From Malikia granosa (GTDB lineage Bacteria > Pseudomonadota > Gammaproteobacteria > Burkholderiales > Burkholderiaceae_C), in contig NZ_PVLQ01000012.1 of the NCBI RefSeq assembly GCF_002980595.1, positions 124,001 to 188,000 of the forward strand: DNA of 64,000 nt, in the 5' to 3' direction. Position 1 is the first letter of the stretch, and every line of letters begins with the position of its first letter. The notes below the pieces were generated by a model. The model did no database searches, was not told where the DNA came from, and saw only the letters and a list, made by a program, of their open reading frames with translations. A program made the position numbers and the translations under genes. Positions 19,912 to 31,168 of this stretch are shown piece by piece.

Positions 19912-20592
19912 TTGAATGCCGATTTGCTGGCGCTGCAAACGCGCCTGGGATACCGTTTCACCTCAGTCCCGCTGCTCGCGCGGGCGCTGACCCACCGCAG
20001 CCATAGCGCCGACCATTACGAGCGGCTCGAGTTCCTGGGCGACTCGGTGCTGAGCCTGGCCATCTCGGGCCTGCTCTACGAGCGCCTGAGCCGCCAGCAC
20101 GAGGGCGAACTCTCGCGCATCCGCGCCAACCTGGTCAAGGAAGACACGCTGGCGGGCATCGCCACCACGCTGGGGCTGTCTGCCGTGCTGCGCCTGGGCG
20201 AGGGCGAGCTGCGCTCGGGTGGCCAGCGCAAGCCCTCCATCCTGGCCGACGTGGTCGAGGCCATCATCGGCGCGGTCTACCTCGATGCCGGCTTCTCCGA
20301 GGCCGAGGCGCTGGTGCGCCGGCTCTACCAGGGGGTCGACATCAATCCGGCCATGAGCGCGAGCAGCAAGGACGCCAAGACCGCCCTGCAGGAATGGCTG
20401 CAGGGGCGCAAGATGAAGCTGCCGGTCTACCGCGTGACCGCGATCAAGGGCGAGGCGCATCGCCAGACCTTCGAGGTCCTGTGCGAGATCGAGTCCGGCC
20501 AGAGCCAACCCGGCAGCGGTGTCTCGCGCCGCGCCGCCGAGCAGGCCGCCGCCGCGGCCCTGCTGCAACAACTGAACAAGAATCCGAAATGA
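19912..20592 (+). CDS. rnc: Ribonuclease III
   Basis: RNase III cuts double-stranded RNA, maturing rRNA precursors and regulating mRNAs. The 226-residue enzyme has the signature ERLEFLGDS (37-45, catalytic Asp44), Glu116 in [13 protein letters not shown] and a C-terminal double-stranded-RNA-binding domain (about 156-221). It begins with TTG at 19912, giving the expected N-terminus [16 protein letters not shown]; a TTG start may limit expression. The stop overlaps the era ATG (ATGA), so the two are coupled as in many bacteria. Confidence 0.96.
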   Translation: MNADLLALQTRLGYRFTSVPLLARALTHRSHSADHYERLEFLGDSVLSLAISGLLYERLSRQHEGELSRIRANLVKEDTLAGIATTLGLSAVLRLGEGELRSGGQRKPSILADVVEAIIGAVYLDAGFSEAEALVRRLYQGVDINPAMSASSKDAKTALQEWLQGRKMKLPVYRVTAIKGEAHRQTFEVLCEIESGQSQPGSGVSRRAAEQAAAAALLQQLNKNPK

Positions 20593-21617
20593 GCCGACCC
20601 CTTACCCCCAAGTCCAAGTCCGATGCCGCCGCCAAGCCGGGCCTGAACCAGGACCTCGACGCGATGCTGGCTGGCGCGCTGCGCAAGCCGGGCCAGGCGG
20701 TCGCCAGCCCGGTCGCCGCGCCGGCCGAACCAATGGGCCCCAAGCGCTGCGGCTATGTCGCCATCGTCGGCAAGCCCAACGTCGGCAAGTCGACCCTGCT
20801 CAATGCCCTGGTCGGCCAGAAGGTCAGCATCACCTCGAGCAAGGCGCAGACCACGCGCCACCGCATCACCGGCCTGCTGACCCAGGGCGCGACCCAGTTC
20901 GTCTTCGTCGATACCCCTGGCTTCCAGACCCGGCATGGCAATGCGCTGAACCGCTCGCTCAACAAGACCGTGCTCGGCGCGGTGACCGATGTCGACGTGA
21001 TCGTGTTCGTGGTCGAGGCCGGCAGCTTCCAGGCGGCCGATGCCAAGGTGCTCGAGCTGCTGCCGAAGAACATCCCGGTCATCCTGCTCGCCAACAAGCT
21101 CGACATGGTGCACCGCCGCGCCGAGCTCGCGCCCTGGCTGGCCGAGATGCAGCAGCGCCATCCCTTCGCCGAGTTCGTGCCGATGTCGGCCAAGAGCGCC
21201 AAGGACATCCAGCGCTTCTACGCCATCTGCGAGAAATACCTGCCCGAGCAGGACTGGATGTTCGATGCCGACGAGCTGACCGACCGCAGCGAGCGCTTCA
21301 TGGCCGCCGAGATGGTGCGCGAGAAGCTGTTCCGCCTGACCGGCGACGAGCTGCCCTATACCTCGACCGTCATCATCGACAAGTTCGAGCAGGAGGGCAA
21401 GCTGCGCCGCATCGCCGCGACCATCGTGGTCGAGCGCGAGGGACACAAGGGCATGGTGATCGGCGACAAGGGCGAGAAGCTCAAGCGCATCGGCTCCGAG
21501 GCGCGCCAGGAGCTCGAGAAGCTCTGGGGCGGCAAGATCTTCCTCGAGCTCTGGGTCAAGGTGCGCTCCGGCTGGGCCGACGACGAGGCACGGGTGCGCA
21601 GCTTCGGCTACGAATGA
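20589..21617 (+). CDS. era: GTPase Era
   Basis: Era binds 16S rRNA near its 3' end and acts in 30S maturation. The 342-residue protein has GKPNVGKST (61-69), DTPG (108-111) and NKLD motifs and a C-terminal KH domain ([18 protein letters not shown]). It has about 50 residues before the GTPase domain that E. coli Era lacks. The ATGA overlap with rnc supports the long form, but ATG codons at residues 26 and 49 are possible starts. recO begins 17 bp later. Confidence 0.96.
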   Translation: MSRPLTPKSKSDAAAKPGLNQDLDAMLAGALRKPGQAVASPVAAPAEPMGPKRCGYVAIVGKPNVGKSTLLNALVGQKVSITSSKAQTTRHRITGLLTQGATQFVFVDTPGFQTRHGNALNRSLNKTVLGAVTDVDVIVFVVEAGSFQAADAKVLELLPKNIPVILLANKLDMVHRRAELAPWLAEMQQRHPFAEFVPMSAKSAKDIQRFYAICEKYLPEQDWMFDADELTDRSERFMAAEMVREKLFRLTGDELPYTSTVIIDKFEQEGKLRRIAATIVVEREGHKGMVIGDKGEKLKRIGSEARQELEKLWGGKIFLELWVKVRSGWADDEARVRSFGYE

Positions 21618-21634
21618 GGGCGCGCTGAGCGACC

Positions 21635-22440
21635 ATGGCCCAGGCCAAGCTGCCGCGCGTCCACGAGGAGCCGGCCTATGTGCTGCACCGCTACGACTGG
21701 AGCGAGTCCAGCCTGATCCTGGAGGTGTTCAGCCGCCGCCATGGCCGGGTCGCGCTGGTGGCCAAGGGCGTCAAGCGCCCGACCTCGCAGTACCGGGCCG
21801 TGCTGCTGCCGCTGCAGCCGCTGCGCCTGGGCTGGGGCGGCGATGCCGAGGTCCGCACCCTGCGCAGCGCGCACTGGCAGGGCGGGCATGTGATGCCCTC
21901 GGGCGATACCCTGCTGGCGGGCTACTACCTCAACGAGCTGCTGCTCAAGCTGCTTGCGCGCGATGACGCGCACCCCAAGCTGTTCGACCATTACGCCGAC
22001 GCGGTGCTCGCGCTGGCCGAGGGCCAGCAGGCGCAGGCCGCCGTGGTGCGTGCCTTCGAGCTGCTGATCCTGCGCGAGGCCGGCCTGCTGCCGGCGCTCG
22101 ACCTCGAATGCGCCAGCCTGGCGCCGCTGCTGCCCGATGCCCATTACCGCCTCGAGCCCGAGGCCGGCCTGCGCCTGACCGAGCCGGCCGACGGCCCGTC
22201 GGCGCTGCACCACGCCCTGTCCGGCGCCTGCTGGCTGGCGCTGCAAGCGGCGCTCGACGACCCCTATCCCTTTGCCGCGCTGCTGCGCGCCTGCGAGGGC
22301 GCGCGCGGCCATGCCCTGCGCCAGCCGCTGCGCCAGCTGCTGCACTACCATAGCGGCGTGCGCGTGTTCCAGACCCGCCAGCTGATGCTGGACATCAGGC
22401 GCCTGCGGCCGGCACATCCGCCCGAACCCTCATCCAGACC

Positions 22441-22444
<4 letters not shown>
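21635..22444 (+). CDS. recO: DNA repair protein RecO
   Basis: RecO helps RecR load RecA onto SSB-coated DNA in the RecFOR gap-repair pathway. The 269-residue protein begins with an OB-fold region: [20 protein letters not shown] (12-31), then [20 protein letters not shown], then a helical C-terminal part. The family's zinc-binding cysteines seen in some species are not obvious. The stop overlaps pdxJ (ATGA, 22441-22444). The order rnc-era-recO-pdxJ-acpS is widely conserved. Confidence 0.92.
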
Positions 22445-23229
<785 letters not shown>

Positions 23230-23246
23230 AGCCGGCGGCCCGGACC

Positions 23247-23669
23247 ATGATCTACGGCATCGGCACCGACATCTGCGACGTGCGCCGCATCCGCGACAGC
23301 CTGGAGCGCCACGGCGAGCGCTTCGCCGAGAAGATCCTCAGCGAGGCCGAACTGGCCACCTGGCGCGCGCGCAGCGAGCGCTGGCCCGAGCGCGGCGTAC
23401 GCTACCTGGCGACCCGTTTCTCGGCCAAGGAGGCCTTCAGCAAGGCGATCGGCATGGGCATGCGCATGCCGATGACCTGGCGCGACTGTGAGATCGCCAA
23501 GCTGCCCAGCGGCCAGCCCACCATCCGGCTGCACCGCGGCCTGAAGGACTGGTTCGAGGCCCAGGGCCTGAGCGCCCATGTCAGCGTCACCGACGAAACC
23601 GATTACGCCGCCAGCTTCGTGGTGGTCGAGCGCACCGGCGGCGCCACCTTGTCACCAGAAAAATCATGA
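23247..23669 (+). CDS. acpS: Holo-acyl-carrier-protein synthase
   Basis: AcpS transfers 4'-phosphopantetheine from CoA to Ser37 of AcpP. The 140-residue protein has the family motifs [13 protein letters not shown] (3-15, magnesium-binding Asp) and [14 protein letters not shown] (about 60-73). The length is slightly above the E. coli enzyme. Its stop overlaps the nagZ start (ATGA, 23666-23669). Confidence 0.96.
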   Translation: MIYGIGTDICDVRRIRDSLERHGERFAEKILSEAELATWRARSERWPERGVRYLATRFSAKEAFSKAIGMGMRMPMTWRDCEIAKLPSGQPTIRLHRGLKDWFEAQGLSAHVSVTDETDYAASFVVVERTGGATLSPEKS

Positions 23670-24751
23670 CTTTCCATTCCCCGCTGATCATCGACATCGC
23701 CGGCACCAAGCTCAGCAAGGTCGACAAGCAGCGCCTGGCCCATCCGCTGGTCGGCGGCGTGATCCTGTTCGCCCGCAACTGGCAGGACCGCGCGCAGCTG
23801 ACCAAGCTCTGCCGCAAGATCAAGAAGGTCAGAGGCGATCTGCTGATCTGCGTCGACCACGAGGGCGGTCGCGTGCAGCGCTTCCGCCGCGACGGCTTCA
23901 CCCACCTGCCGCCGATGCGCGCCTTCGGCCAGGTCTGGCTCGAGGGCGACGGCTCGGTCACCGGTGCTGCTGCGCTGGCGGCCTGCAATGCCGCGACCGC
24001 GGCCGGCTATGTGCTGGCGTCCGAGCTGCGCGCCTGCGGCGTCGATTTCAGCTTTGCCCCGGTGCTCGACCTCGACCATGGCGGCAGCAGCGTGATCGGC
24101 GACCGCGCCTTCGCGCGCGACCCGCGCATGGTGGCCCTGCTGGCGCAGGCGCTCATGCATGGCCTGCGCCAGGCCGGCATGGCCAACTGCGGCAAGCATT
24201 TTCCCGGCCATGGCTGGGCCACGGCCGACTCGCATGTCGACATGCCGGTCGACGAGCGCGGCTTGGACGCCATCCTGGCCGACGACGCCGCGCCCTACGG
24301 CTGGCTCAACGCGTCCTTGAGCAGCGTGATGCCGGCCCATGTGATCTACCCGCAGGTCGATGCACGGCCGGCCGGCTTCTCCAGCTTCTGGCTCGGCGAG
24401 GTGCTGCGCCGCCGCCTCGGCTTCACCGGCGCGGTGTTCAGCGACGACCTGTCGATGAAGGGCGCGCGCCAGCTCGAGGGCCGCGAGCTCAGCTACACCG
24501 AGGCCGCGATCACCGCGCTCGAGGCCGGCTGCGACATGGTGCTGCTGTGCAACCAGTCGCTGCTCGACGAGGGGCGGGCGATCGACGAATTCCTCGCCGG
24601 CATGAGCGAGGCCCTGCTCAAGGGCCGCTGGACCGCGCGCGAGGCCAGCGAGCAGCGCCGCCAAGACCTGCTGCCCAGAGCCAAGGCACCCAAGTGGGAC
24701 CAGCTGATGGTCGAGCCGAGGTATATGCATGCGCTGGGGCTGCTGCCTTGA
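23666..24751 (+). CDS. nagZ: Beta-N-acetylhexosaminidase NagZ
   Basis: NagZ removes N-acetylglucosamine from anhydromuropeptides during peptidoglycan recycling, in the cytoplasm. The 361-residue GH3 enzyme has [13 protein letters not shown] (62-74), the histidine loop KHFPGHG (177-183) and [10 protein letters not shown] (258-267), whose Asp pair includes the nucleophile. No signal peptide is visible. It is the last gene of the lepA-to-nagZ run and is convergent with dctP across an 10-bp gap, in which no terminator is seen. Confidence 0.95.
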   Translation: MTFHSPLIIDIAGTKLSKVDKQRLAHPLVGGVILFARNWQDRAQLTKLCRKIKKVRGDLLICVDHEGGRVQRFRRDGFTHLPPMRAFGQVWLEGDGSVTGAAALAACNAATAAGYVLASELRACGVDFSFAPVLDLDHGGSSVIGDRAFARDPRMVALLAQALMHGLRQAGMANCGKHFPGHGWATADSHVDMPVDERGLDAILADDAAPYGWLNASLSSVMPAHVIYPQVDARPAGFSSFWLGEVLRRRLGFTGAVFSDDLSMKGARQLEGRELSYTEAAITALEAGCDMVLLCNQSLLDEGRAIDEFLAGMSEALLKGRWTAREASEQRRQDLLPRAKAPKWDQLMVEPRYMHALGLLP

Positions 24752-24761
24752 GCCCAGGCGC

Positions 24762-25775
24762 TCACTTGATCTTCTTCACGCGCTCGAGCTCCGTTTGCAG
24801 CAGCTTGACCATGGTCGGATCGTAGGTCTGCAGCACGCGATTGACCACGCCCTGGGTGGCCTGGCGCATGCGCGCGAGTTCTGCCGCCGGCACGGCATCG
24901 AACTGCATGCCGCCGGCGGTCAGCTCGTCGACGGCCCGCTTGGCCTGGGCGCGGCTGACCTGGCGCTCGTAGTCCCGGGCCTCGATGGCGGCCGAGCGCA
25001 GGATCTTCTGCTCCTCGCTTGACAGCTTGTCCCAGAATTTCTTGCTGACCAGCACCGCGATCACGCCATAGGCATGGCTGGTCGAGCTCAGGTATTTCTG
25101 GGTCTCGTTGAGCTTGGCCGAGCGCGTGATCAGGTAGGGATTCTCCTGGGCGTCGAGCGCCTTGCTCTCCAGCGCGCCGTAGAGCTCGGCAAACGACATC
25201 GGCACCGGATTGGTCTTGAGCGCCTTGAAGGTCTCGATGAAGACCGGGTTCTGCTGCACGCGGATCTTCAGGCCTTCCAGGTCTTCCAGGCGCTTGATCG
25301 GACGCTTGCTGTTGGTGACATGGCGAAAGCCGTTTTCCCAGAAGGCCAGTCCGACCAGACCCTTCTCCGGCAGCTTGGCCAGCAGCGCCTGGCCGAACGG
25401 GCCGTCGAGCAGCGCGTCGGCCTGTTCCGGCGTGTCGACCAGGAAGGGCAGGTCGAGCAGCGCGAAATCCTTCACCATGCCGGCGATCGGCGGCGTGCCC
25501 GGGGCGAACATCTCCTGCACGCCGCCGGCCAGCGCCGACAGCTGCTGCATCTCGTTGCCGAGCTGCAGGGCCGGGAATTCGCGCACCTTGAGCTTGCCGC
25601 CGCTCCTGGCCGCGACCAGGTCGGAGAATTTCTTGACGCCGAAGCTGATCGGGTGATCCGCGTTCACCGGGTGGCCGATGCGTATCGTGCGTTCCTCTAT
25701 CTGGGCATTCGCGGCCGAGCCCAGCAGCAGGGCGGCGGCAACAGCGGCGACTTGCGACAGCTTGATCAGTTTCAT
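24762..25775 (-). CDS. TRAP transporter solute-binding protein (DctP family)
   Basis: The 337-residue protein has a signal peptide (1-24, ending AANA before QIEER) and a DctP-type fold. The hallmarks are IRIGHPVNADHPISFG, the ligand-binding GLKIRVQQNPVFIETFKAL segment and PVPMSFAELYGALESKALD then DAQENP. TRAP binding proteins capture organic acids in the periplasm and hand them to DctQ/DctM permeases. No dctQ or dctM lies next to it, so it is an orphan here and must use permease subunits encoded elsewhere if it transports. The substrate cannot be predicted. AGGAGT precedes the ATG. Confidence 0.9.
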   Translation of the reverse strand: MKLIKLSQVAAVAAALLLGSAANAQIEERTIRIGHPVNADHPISFGVKKFSDLVAARSGGKLKVREFPALQLGNEMQQLSALAGGVQEMFAPGTPPIAGMVKDFALLDLPFLVDTPEQADALLDGPFGQALLAKLPEKGLVGLAFWENGFRHVTNSKRPIKRLEDLEGLKIRVQQNPVFIETFKALKTNPVPMSFAELYGALESKALDAQENPYLITRSAKLNETQKYLSSTSHAYGVIAVLVSKKFWDKLSSEEQKILRSAAIEARDYERQVSRAQAKRAVDELTAGGMQFDAVPAAELARMRQATQGVVNRVLQTYDPTMVKLLQTELERVKKIK

Positions 25776-26097
25776 TTTGACTCCTCGTGCATTGTTATGG
25801 GGGCCAGCGCCGCCGGTCACGGGGTGATTGACCGGCATCTGCCGCCACTGGAGGCGGCGGGCGTGGCTGATCCATCATAAGGAGGGAAATGCCGCTTTCC
25901 GGAGCTCTAGGGTATGTCCTGATAGAGATGGCACTTTGGCAAGACATGCCCAGTGCCAGTTATCCCGGACCTGGTCGTTTCTACAACTCGGCACCATTGA
26001 TGCAAACGGAAACATTCTCTGACCGGGATGCGCCGGACAATCGATGCATCGCATCCGGACTCCGAGAGTCCCCGCATTTCAGCAAGGTAATCTCATC
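25776..26097. other. 322-bp intergenic region between dctP and the small lipoprotein gene
   Basis: This is the most AT-rich, least gene-like stretch in the left half of the window. It separates two divergent genes and should hold both promoters, but I could not identify confident -35/-10 pairs. The only structure I can point to is a 70-codon frame (25889-26101) with a Shine-Dalgarno-like AAGGAGGG. No tRNA, insertion-sequence end or long repeat is visible. Confidence 0.6.
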
Positions 26098-26101
26098 ATG
26101 A
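25889..26101 (+). CDS. Possible 70-residue ORF overlapping the lipoprotein start
   Basis: The ATG at 25889 follows AAGGAGGG (25879-25886), a strong but close Shine-Dalgarno match, and the TGA overlaps the ATG of the lipoprotein gene (ATGA, 26098-26101). Against it being real, codon usage lacks the strong third-position GC bias of its neighbours, and the product (MPLSGALGYVLIEMALWQDM...) matches nothing I recognise. It may be an acquired or decaying gene, a coupling leader, or chance. Confidence 0.25.
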   Translation: MPLSGALGYVLIEMALWQDMPSASYPGPGRFYNSAPLMQTETFSDRDAPDNRCIASGLRESPHFSKVISS

Positions 26102-26328
26102 AGCCGATCAATCGATTGCTCAAACCCGTGGCGGCCATGTTGCTGCTGTCCGCCTTGATGGCCTGCGCCCCCTTGTCCCACCGGCAGCAGAACGCGGCCG
26201 TCGGCGCTGGTGTCGGCGCCGTGGCCGGATCTATCCTGACCGGCGGCAGCACCCTGGGCACCCTGGGTGGGGCGGCCATCGGCGGCGTCATCGGCAACGG
26301 CACCGATGGCCATTCCAGGCGCCGCTAA
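26098..26328 (+). CDS. Small glycine-zipper lipoprotein
   Basis: The 76-residue precursor has a basic start (MKPINRLLKP), a hydrophobic core and a lipobox LMAC with Cys23 as the predicted lipidated residue. The mature part is a glycine-zipper stretch (AAVGAGVGAVAGSILTGG, then LGGAAIGGVIGNG) ending in HSRRR. This matches OsmB/Rcs-type small envelope lipoproteins of unknown exact role. It stands alone, with no U-tract terminator on its own strand, and is convergent with accD. Confidence 0.75.
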   Translation: MKPINRLLKPVAAMLLLSALMACAPLSHRQQNAAVGAGVGAVAGSILTGGSTLGTLGGAAIGGVIGNGTDGHSRRR

Positions 26329-26389
26329 GGCCGGTCCAGCCAGGCCTGCGTCGCGCAGTCTGCCTGGCTGCGGCAGGCAGCAAGCATCA

Positions 26390-26426
26390 TAAAAAAAGTC
26401 CCGCCTCCAAGGCGGGAGGCGGGACT
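26390..26426 (-). terminator. Intrinsic terminator of the accD/trp transcript
   Basis: A perfect 12-bp stem, AGTCCCGCCTCC (26397-26408)/GGAGGCGGGACT (26415-26426), has a 6-nt loop. Read leftward after accD it runs into seven T residues. From the plus side no U-tract follows. Confidence 0.93.
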
Positions 26427-26465
26427 CTGGCGTGATTGCCCTGGCTCGGCCAGGGCGGGTGGACT

Positions 26466-27338
<873 letters not shown>

Positions 27339-27369
27339 GGATTCTCCTTGCTTGATGGCGGTATGGGGT

Positions 27370-27391
27370 CCGGCCGCAGGAAGGCGGCCGG
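27370..27391 (-). repeat. GC-rich hairpin between trpA and accD
   Basis: A perfect 8-bp stem CCGGCCGC (27370-27377)/GCGGCCGG (27384-27391) with a 6-nt loop. No U-tract follows in the reading direction, so it is unlikely to be a standard terminator. Confidence 0.65.
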
Positions 27392-27409
27392 GCTCGCGAA
27401 TGGCCGTAA

Positions 27410-28228
27410 TTATGCGCGCAAGCTGTCGAGTGCCTGACGGATGCCGCCCAGGAACTCGGCAGCCACGGGGGCAACGCGCTCGCGCGGCTCGTTCTCGATC
27501 AGCTGGATCAGCTTGGTGCCGATCACGACCGCGTCGGCGCTGCGACCCACCGCGCAGGCAGTCGCCGCATCGCGGATGCCGAAGCCCACGCCGACCGGGG
27601 TGTTCACATGCTGGCGGATGCGCGGCAGCATGGCCTCGACCGCGTCGGTGTCGAGATGGCCGGCACCGGTCACGCCCTTGAGCGACACATAGTAGACATA
27701 GCCGCTGGCGATGCGGCCGACCTGGGCCATGCGCTCGTCGGTCGAGGTCGGCGCGAGCAGGAAGATCAGGTCGAGCCCGTGCGACTTCAGCTGGGCGGCG
27801 AACTGCTCGCATTCCTCGGGCGGGTAGTCCACGATCAGCACGCCGTCGACGCCGGCCCCCGCCGCGTCGCGCGCGAAGCTGTCGGCGCCATGCTTGAGTT
27901 CGTAGCGCTCGACCGGGTTGGCATAGCCCATCAGCACCACCGGCGTGTTGCCGTCCTGCTGGCGGAACTCGCGCACCATCTCGAGCACCTGGCGCAGGCC
28001 GATGCCGAAGGACAGCGCCTTCTCGCCGGCCTTCTGGATCACCGGGCCGTCGGCCATCGGGTCCGAGAACGGCACGCCGAGCTCGATCACGTCGCAGCCG
28101 GCCTTGACCATGCCGTGCAGCAGTTCGGGCGTGATGTCGGGGTAGGGGAAGCCCGCGGTGACATAGGGGATCAGCGCCTTGCGGCCCTGGGCCTGCAGCT
28201 GCTGGAAGGTGGTTTCGATGCGGCTCAT
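27410..28228 (-). CDS. trpA: Tryptophan synthase alpha subunit
   Basis: TrpA cleaves indole-3-glycerol phosphate to indole, which passes through a tunnel to TrpB. The 272-residue barrel has the catalytic Glu49 and Asp60 in [19 protein letters not shown] (47-65), at the same numbering as the E. coli enzyme, and the phosphate-binding GVGFGIRD region near the end. It begins 10 bp after trpB, so the subunits are surely co-expressed. Confidence 0.98.
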   Translation of the reverse strand: MSRIETTFQQLQAQGRKALIPYVTAGFPYPDITPELLHGMVKAGCDVIELGVPFSDPMADGPVIQKAGEKALSFGIGLRQVLEMVREFRQQDGNTPVVLMGYANPVERYELKHGADSFARDAAGAGVDGVLIVDYPPEECEQFAAQLKSHGLDLIFLLAPTSTDERMAQVGRIASGYVYYVSLKGVTGAGHLDTDAVEAMLPRIRQHVNTPVGVGFGIRDAATACAVGRSADAVVIGTKLIQLIENEPRERVAPVAAEFLGGIRQALDSLRA

Positions 28229-28238
28229 CTTGGTTTCC

Positions 28239-29540
28239 TCAGGCGCGCGGGCTCAGGGTGACGGGCTCGTACTCGCCCTTGACGGTCTGGCCGCGACAGC
28301 TCGGGCGGCAGTAGAAGTCGGCCTTGGACAGGTCGGCGACGGTGCCGATGTCCTTGTCGCCGCGGCCCGACAGATTGACCAGGATGGTCTGGTCGCTGCG
28401 CATGGTCTTGGCCAATTTCAGCGCGTAGGCCAGCGCATGGCTGGACTCGAGCGCGGGGATGATGCCCTCGGTGCGGCACAGGTAGTGGAAGGCGTCGAGC
28501 GCCTCCTGGTCGGTGATGCCGACATACTCGGCGCGGCCGATGTCCTTCAGGTAGGCGTGCTCGGGGCCGACGCCGGGGTAGTCCAGGCCGGCGCTGACGC
28601 TGTGCGTCTCGGTGATCTGGCCGTCCTCGTCCTGCAGGATGTAGGTGCGGTTGCCGTGCAGCACACCGGGCTGGCCCAGCTGCAGCGAGGCCGAGTGCTT
28701 GCCGCTCTCCAGGCCCTCGCCAGCCGCCTCGACGCCGATCAGTCGCGTCTTGTCGTGCGAGATATAGGGGTGGAAGATGCCCATCGCGTTGCTGCCGCCG
28801 CCGACGCAGGCGATCACGGCATCGGGCTGCAGCTCGGCGCCGTTGCCCGGCAGGCGCAGCTCGCCCAGCATCTCGGGCATCTGGGTCAGGCATTCCTCGC
28901 CGATCACGCTCTGGAAGTCGCGCACCATCATCGGGTAGGGATGCGGGCCGGCCACGGTGCCGATGATGTAGAAGGTGTTCTCTACGTTGGTGACCCAGTC
29001 GCGCATCGCCTCGTTCAAGGCGTCCTTCAGCGTCTTGCTGCCGGATTCGACCGGCACCACGGTGGCGCCGAGCAGCTTCATGCGGTAGACGTTGGGGCTC
29101 TGGCGCTTGACGTCCTCGGCACCCATGTAGACCACGCATTCGAGGCCGTAGCGCGCGCAGATGGTCGCGGTCGCCACGCCATGCTGGCCGGCGCCGGTCT
29201 CGGCGATCACGCGCGGCTTGCCCATGCGCTTGGCGAGCATGGCCTGGCCGATCACGTTGTTGATCTTGTGTGCGCCGGTGTGGTTCAGGTCCTCGCGCTT
29301 GAGGAAGATCTGCGCACCGCCCATCTCGCGGCTGGTGCGCGCGGCGTGGTAGATCGGGCTCGGGCGGCCGACGAAATGCTTGAGCTCGTAGTGGAACTCG
29401 GCCAGGAAGGCCGGGTCATGCTGGTACTTCGCGTAGGCGTCCTTGAGCTCCTGGATCGCGTGCGTCAGGGTCTCGCTGATGAAGCTGCCGCCGTAGGGGC
29501 CGAAATGGCCGCGGGCGTCGGGTTGGTGGTAGTCAAACAT
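28239..29540 (-). CDS. trpB: Tryptophan synthase beta subunit
   Basis: TrpB joins indole and serine to make tryptophan using pyridoxal phosphate. The 433-residue protein has the PLP lysine Lys92 in [11 protein letters not shown], the phosphate loop GGGSNA (247-252), and a long C-terminus. At 433 residues it is longer than the E. coli enzyme (397), mostly at the C-terminal end ([13 protein letters not shown]...). A strong hairpin lies in the 93-bp gap to trpF. Confidence 0.98.
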   Translation of the reverse strand: MFDYHQPDARGHFGPYGGSFISETLTHAIQELKDAYAKYQHDPAFLAEFHYELKHFVGRPSPIYHAARTSREMGGAQIFLKREDLNHTGAHKINNVIGQAMLAKRMGKPRVIAETGAGQHGVATATICARYGLECVVYMGAEDVKRQSPNVYRMKLLGATVVPVESGSKTLKDALNEAMRDWVTNVENTFYIIGTVAGPHPYPMMVRDFQSVIGEECLTQMPEMLGELRLPGNGAELQPDAVIACVGGGSNAMGIFHPYISHDKTRLIGVEAAGEGLESGKHSASLQLGQPGVLHGNRTYILQDEDGQITETHSVSAGLDYPGVGPEHAYLKDIGRAEYVGITDQEALDAFHYLCRTEGIIPALESSHALAYALKLAKTMRSDQTILVNLSGRGDKDIGTVADLSKADFYCRPSCRGQTVKGEYEPVTLSPRA

Positions 29541-29579
29541 GGCGACTCCGTGAGGTATTGGGCGGCCGATGCGGCGTGG

Positions 29580-29615
29580 GCACCGGCCTGGAATGGGGGG
29601 TGGCCAGGCCGGTGC
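29580..29615 (-). repeat. Perfect 12-bp hairpin between trpF and trpB
   Basis: GCACCGGCCTGG (29580-29591) pairs exactly with CCAGGCCGGTGC (29604-29615) around a 12-nt loop. It occupies the middle of the trpF-trpB gap. No T-run follows on the minus strand, so it is not a standard terminator; mRNA processing, stabilisation or partial attenuation are possible. Confidence 0.8.
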
Positions 29616-29633
29616 GGCCTGTTCCTGCTGCGC

Positions 29634-30290
29634 TCAGCCCAGGTCGGCCTCGCGCACGGCGGCGATGAAGCGATCCATGAGCTCCGCGCTCTTGATGCCC
29701 TTGGCAGTCTCCACGCCTGAACTGACGTCAACTGCCCAGGGGCGAACCAGCCTGATCCCTTCGGCCACGTTTGCAGGTGTGAGTCCACCAGACAAGACGA
29801 GGCGAGAGCCGGCGCTTAGTCGAGGATGTGACCAATTGAAAGCTGTCCAGTCAAAAGCGACGCCGCCGCCGCCGTAGCCCTGCACATGGGCGTCCAGCAG
29901 GATGGCCTGGGCATCGGCGTAATCCTGGGCATATTCTAGAAGATCGAAGCCCTGGGCGTCTGCGCCCACCGGAACGCGCGCGGCGCGGATGAAGGGGCGA
30001 CCGGCGGCCCGACATTGCTCCGGCGTCTCGTCGCCATGGAACTGCAGCAGCGCGTTGGGCACCGCCTGCAGGCCGGCGGCGATCTCGGCCGCGCTGGCAT
30101 TGACGAACAGCAGCACCGGGGTCACGAAGGGGGGCAGCAGCCGGGCCAGTTCGCCGGCGCGGGCCGCAGTGACCGCGCGCGGGCTGTTGGGGTAGAGCAC
30201 GAAGCCGATCGCGTCGGCGCCGGCCTGCACCGCGTGCTGCACGTCGGCCTCGCGCGTCAGGCCGCAGATCTTGATTCTTGTGCGTTTCAT
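29634..30290 (-). CDS. trpF: Phosphoribosylanthranilate isomerase
   Basis: TrpF performs the Amadori rearrangement of phosphoribosylanthranilate to CdRP in tryptophan synthesis. The 218-residue barrel has the start KRTRIKICGLT with catalytic Cys9, FVNAS and LLQFHGDETPEQC in the middle, the LSGGLTPANV phosphate loop (167-176) and the catalytic Asp188 in WAVDVSSGVE. Two adjacent ATGs exist: 30293 overlaps the truA stop (ATGA), and 30290 gives the family-standard start used here. Confidence 0.96.
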   Translation of the reverse strand: MKRTRIKICGLTREADVQHAVQAGADAIGFVLYPNSPRAVTAARAGELARLLPPFVTPVLLFVNASAAEIAAGLQAVPNALLQFHGDETPEQCRAAGRPFIRAARVPVGADAQGFDLLEYAQDYADAQAILLDAHVQGYGGGGVAFDWTAFNWSHPRLSAGSRLVLSGGLTPANVAEGIRLVRPWAVDVSSGVETAKGIKSAELMDRFIAAVREADLG

Positions 30291-31075
30291 CATCCTGGCA
30301 ACCAGTCGAAGCCGGCCACGGTATCGGGCAGGCCCCAGTGCGCTTCGTAGCGGGGCCCGAGGAAGTAGAGCCCGTCGGGCGAGAAGGTCGGCGCCGCGAT
30401 CTCGCGGCTGCGCGCATCGCGCACCTCGGCCATCCATGCGGGCGGACGCAATCCCTGGCCGACCGCCAGCAGGCAGCCCATGATGTTGCGGATCATGTGG
30501 TGCAGGAAGGCGCTGGCCTCGAACTCGAAGCGCCAGTAGGCGCCGTGGCGGCTGATGTCGATCCGGCGCAGGTCCTTGACCGGCGACAGCGCCTGGCATT
30601 GGGCGGCGCGGAAGCTGCTGAAGTCATGCTCGCCGAGCAGATGCTGGGCGGCGGCGTCCATCGCGGCCAAGTCGAGCGGGCGGAACACCCAGCCCACGCG
30701 CCCGCTGTCCAGGCTCGGGCGCACCGGCGACTCGAGCAGCACATAGGCGTAGCGCCGCGCAATCGCGCTGGCGCGGCAGTGGAAGGCGGCGGGCACCTGA
30801 TGCGCCCACTGCACCGCGATGTCGTCGGGCAGGTAGCGGTTGGTGCCGCGTACCCAGGAATTCATGACGCGTTCGACCTCGGTGTCGAAGTGCACCACCT
30901 GCATCAGGCCGTGCACGCCCGCATCGGTGCGTCCGGCGCACAGGGTCGAGACCGGCCGGTCGGCGAATTGCGCCAGCGCCTTTTCGAGCTGGTCCTGCAC
31001 GGTCCGGCCGCTGGGCTGGCTTTGCCAGCCCTGGTAGGCGCTGCCGAGATAGCTGATACCGAGTGCAATCCGCAA
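30290..31075 (-). CDS. truA: tRNA pseudouridine(38-40) synthase TruA
   Basis: TruA makes pseudouridine at positions 38-40 of the tRNA anticodon arm. The protein begins RIALGISYLGSAYQGWQSQ and has catalytic Asp in CAGRTDAGVHGLMQVVHFD and a late FLHHMIRNIMG block. No ATG start is available: I chose TTG 31075, which gives the usual family N-terminus; TTG 31135 would add 20 unrelated residues. The frame continues into the trpF overlap. In related genomes fimV lies between asd and truA; here only a 113-174-bp gap with two hairpins remains. Confidence 0.9.
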   Translation of the reverse strand: MRIALGISYLGSAYQGWQSQPSGRTVQDQLEKALAQFADRPVSTLCAGRTDAGVHGLMQVVHFDTEVERVMNSWVRGTNRYLPDDIAVQWAHQVPAAFHCRASAIARRYAYVLLESPVRPSLDSGRVGWVFRPLDLAAMDAAAQHLLGEHDFSSFRAAQCQALSPVKDLRRIDISRHGAYWRFEFEASAFLHHMIRNIMGCLLAVGQGLRPPAWMAEVRDARSREIAAPTFSPDGLYFLGPRYEAHWGLPDTVAGFDWLPG

Positions 31076-31168
31076 GATGGGTCTTTTCTCAGAGAAGTCA
31101 GAAGGGGCGGTGGCCCTGGCCTGGCCGCCGTGCAAGATGGTGCGGCTGGCGCTGTGCCTGGGGCCAGG

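Noticed and set aside
29580-29615. trpF-trpB hairpin considered as an intrinsic terminator
   Set aside because: The stem is strong, but no U-run follows on the transcribed strand, so it is listed as a hairpin of unknown role.
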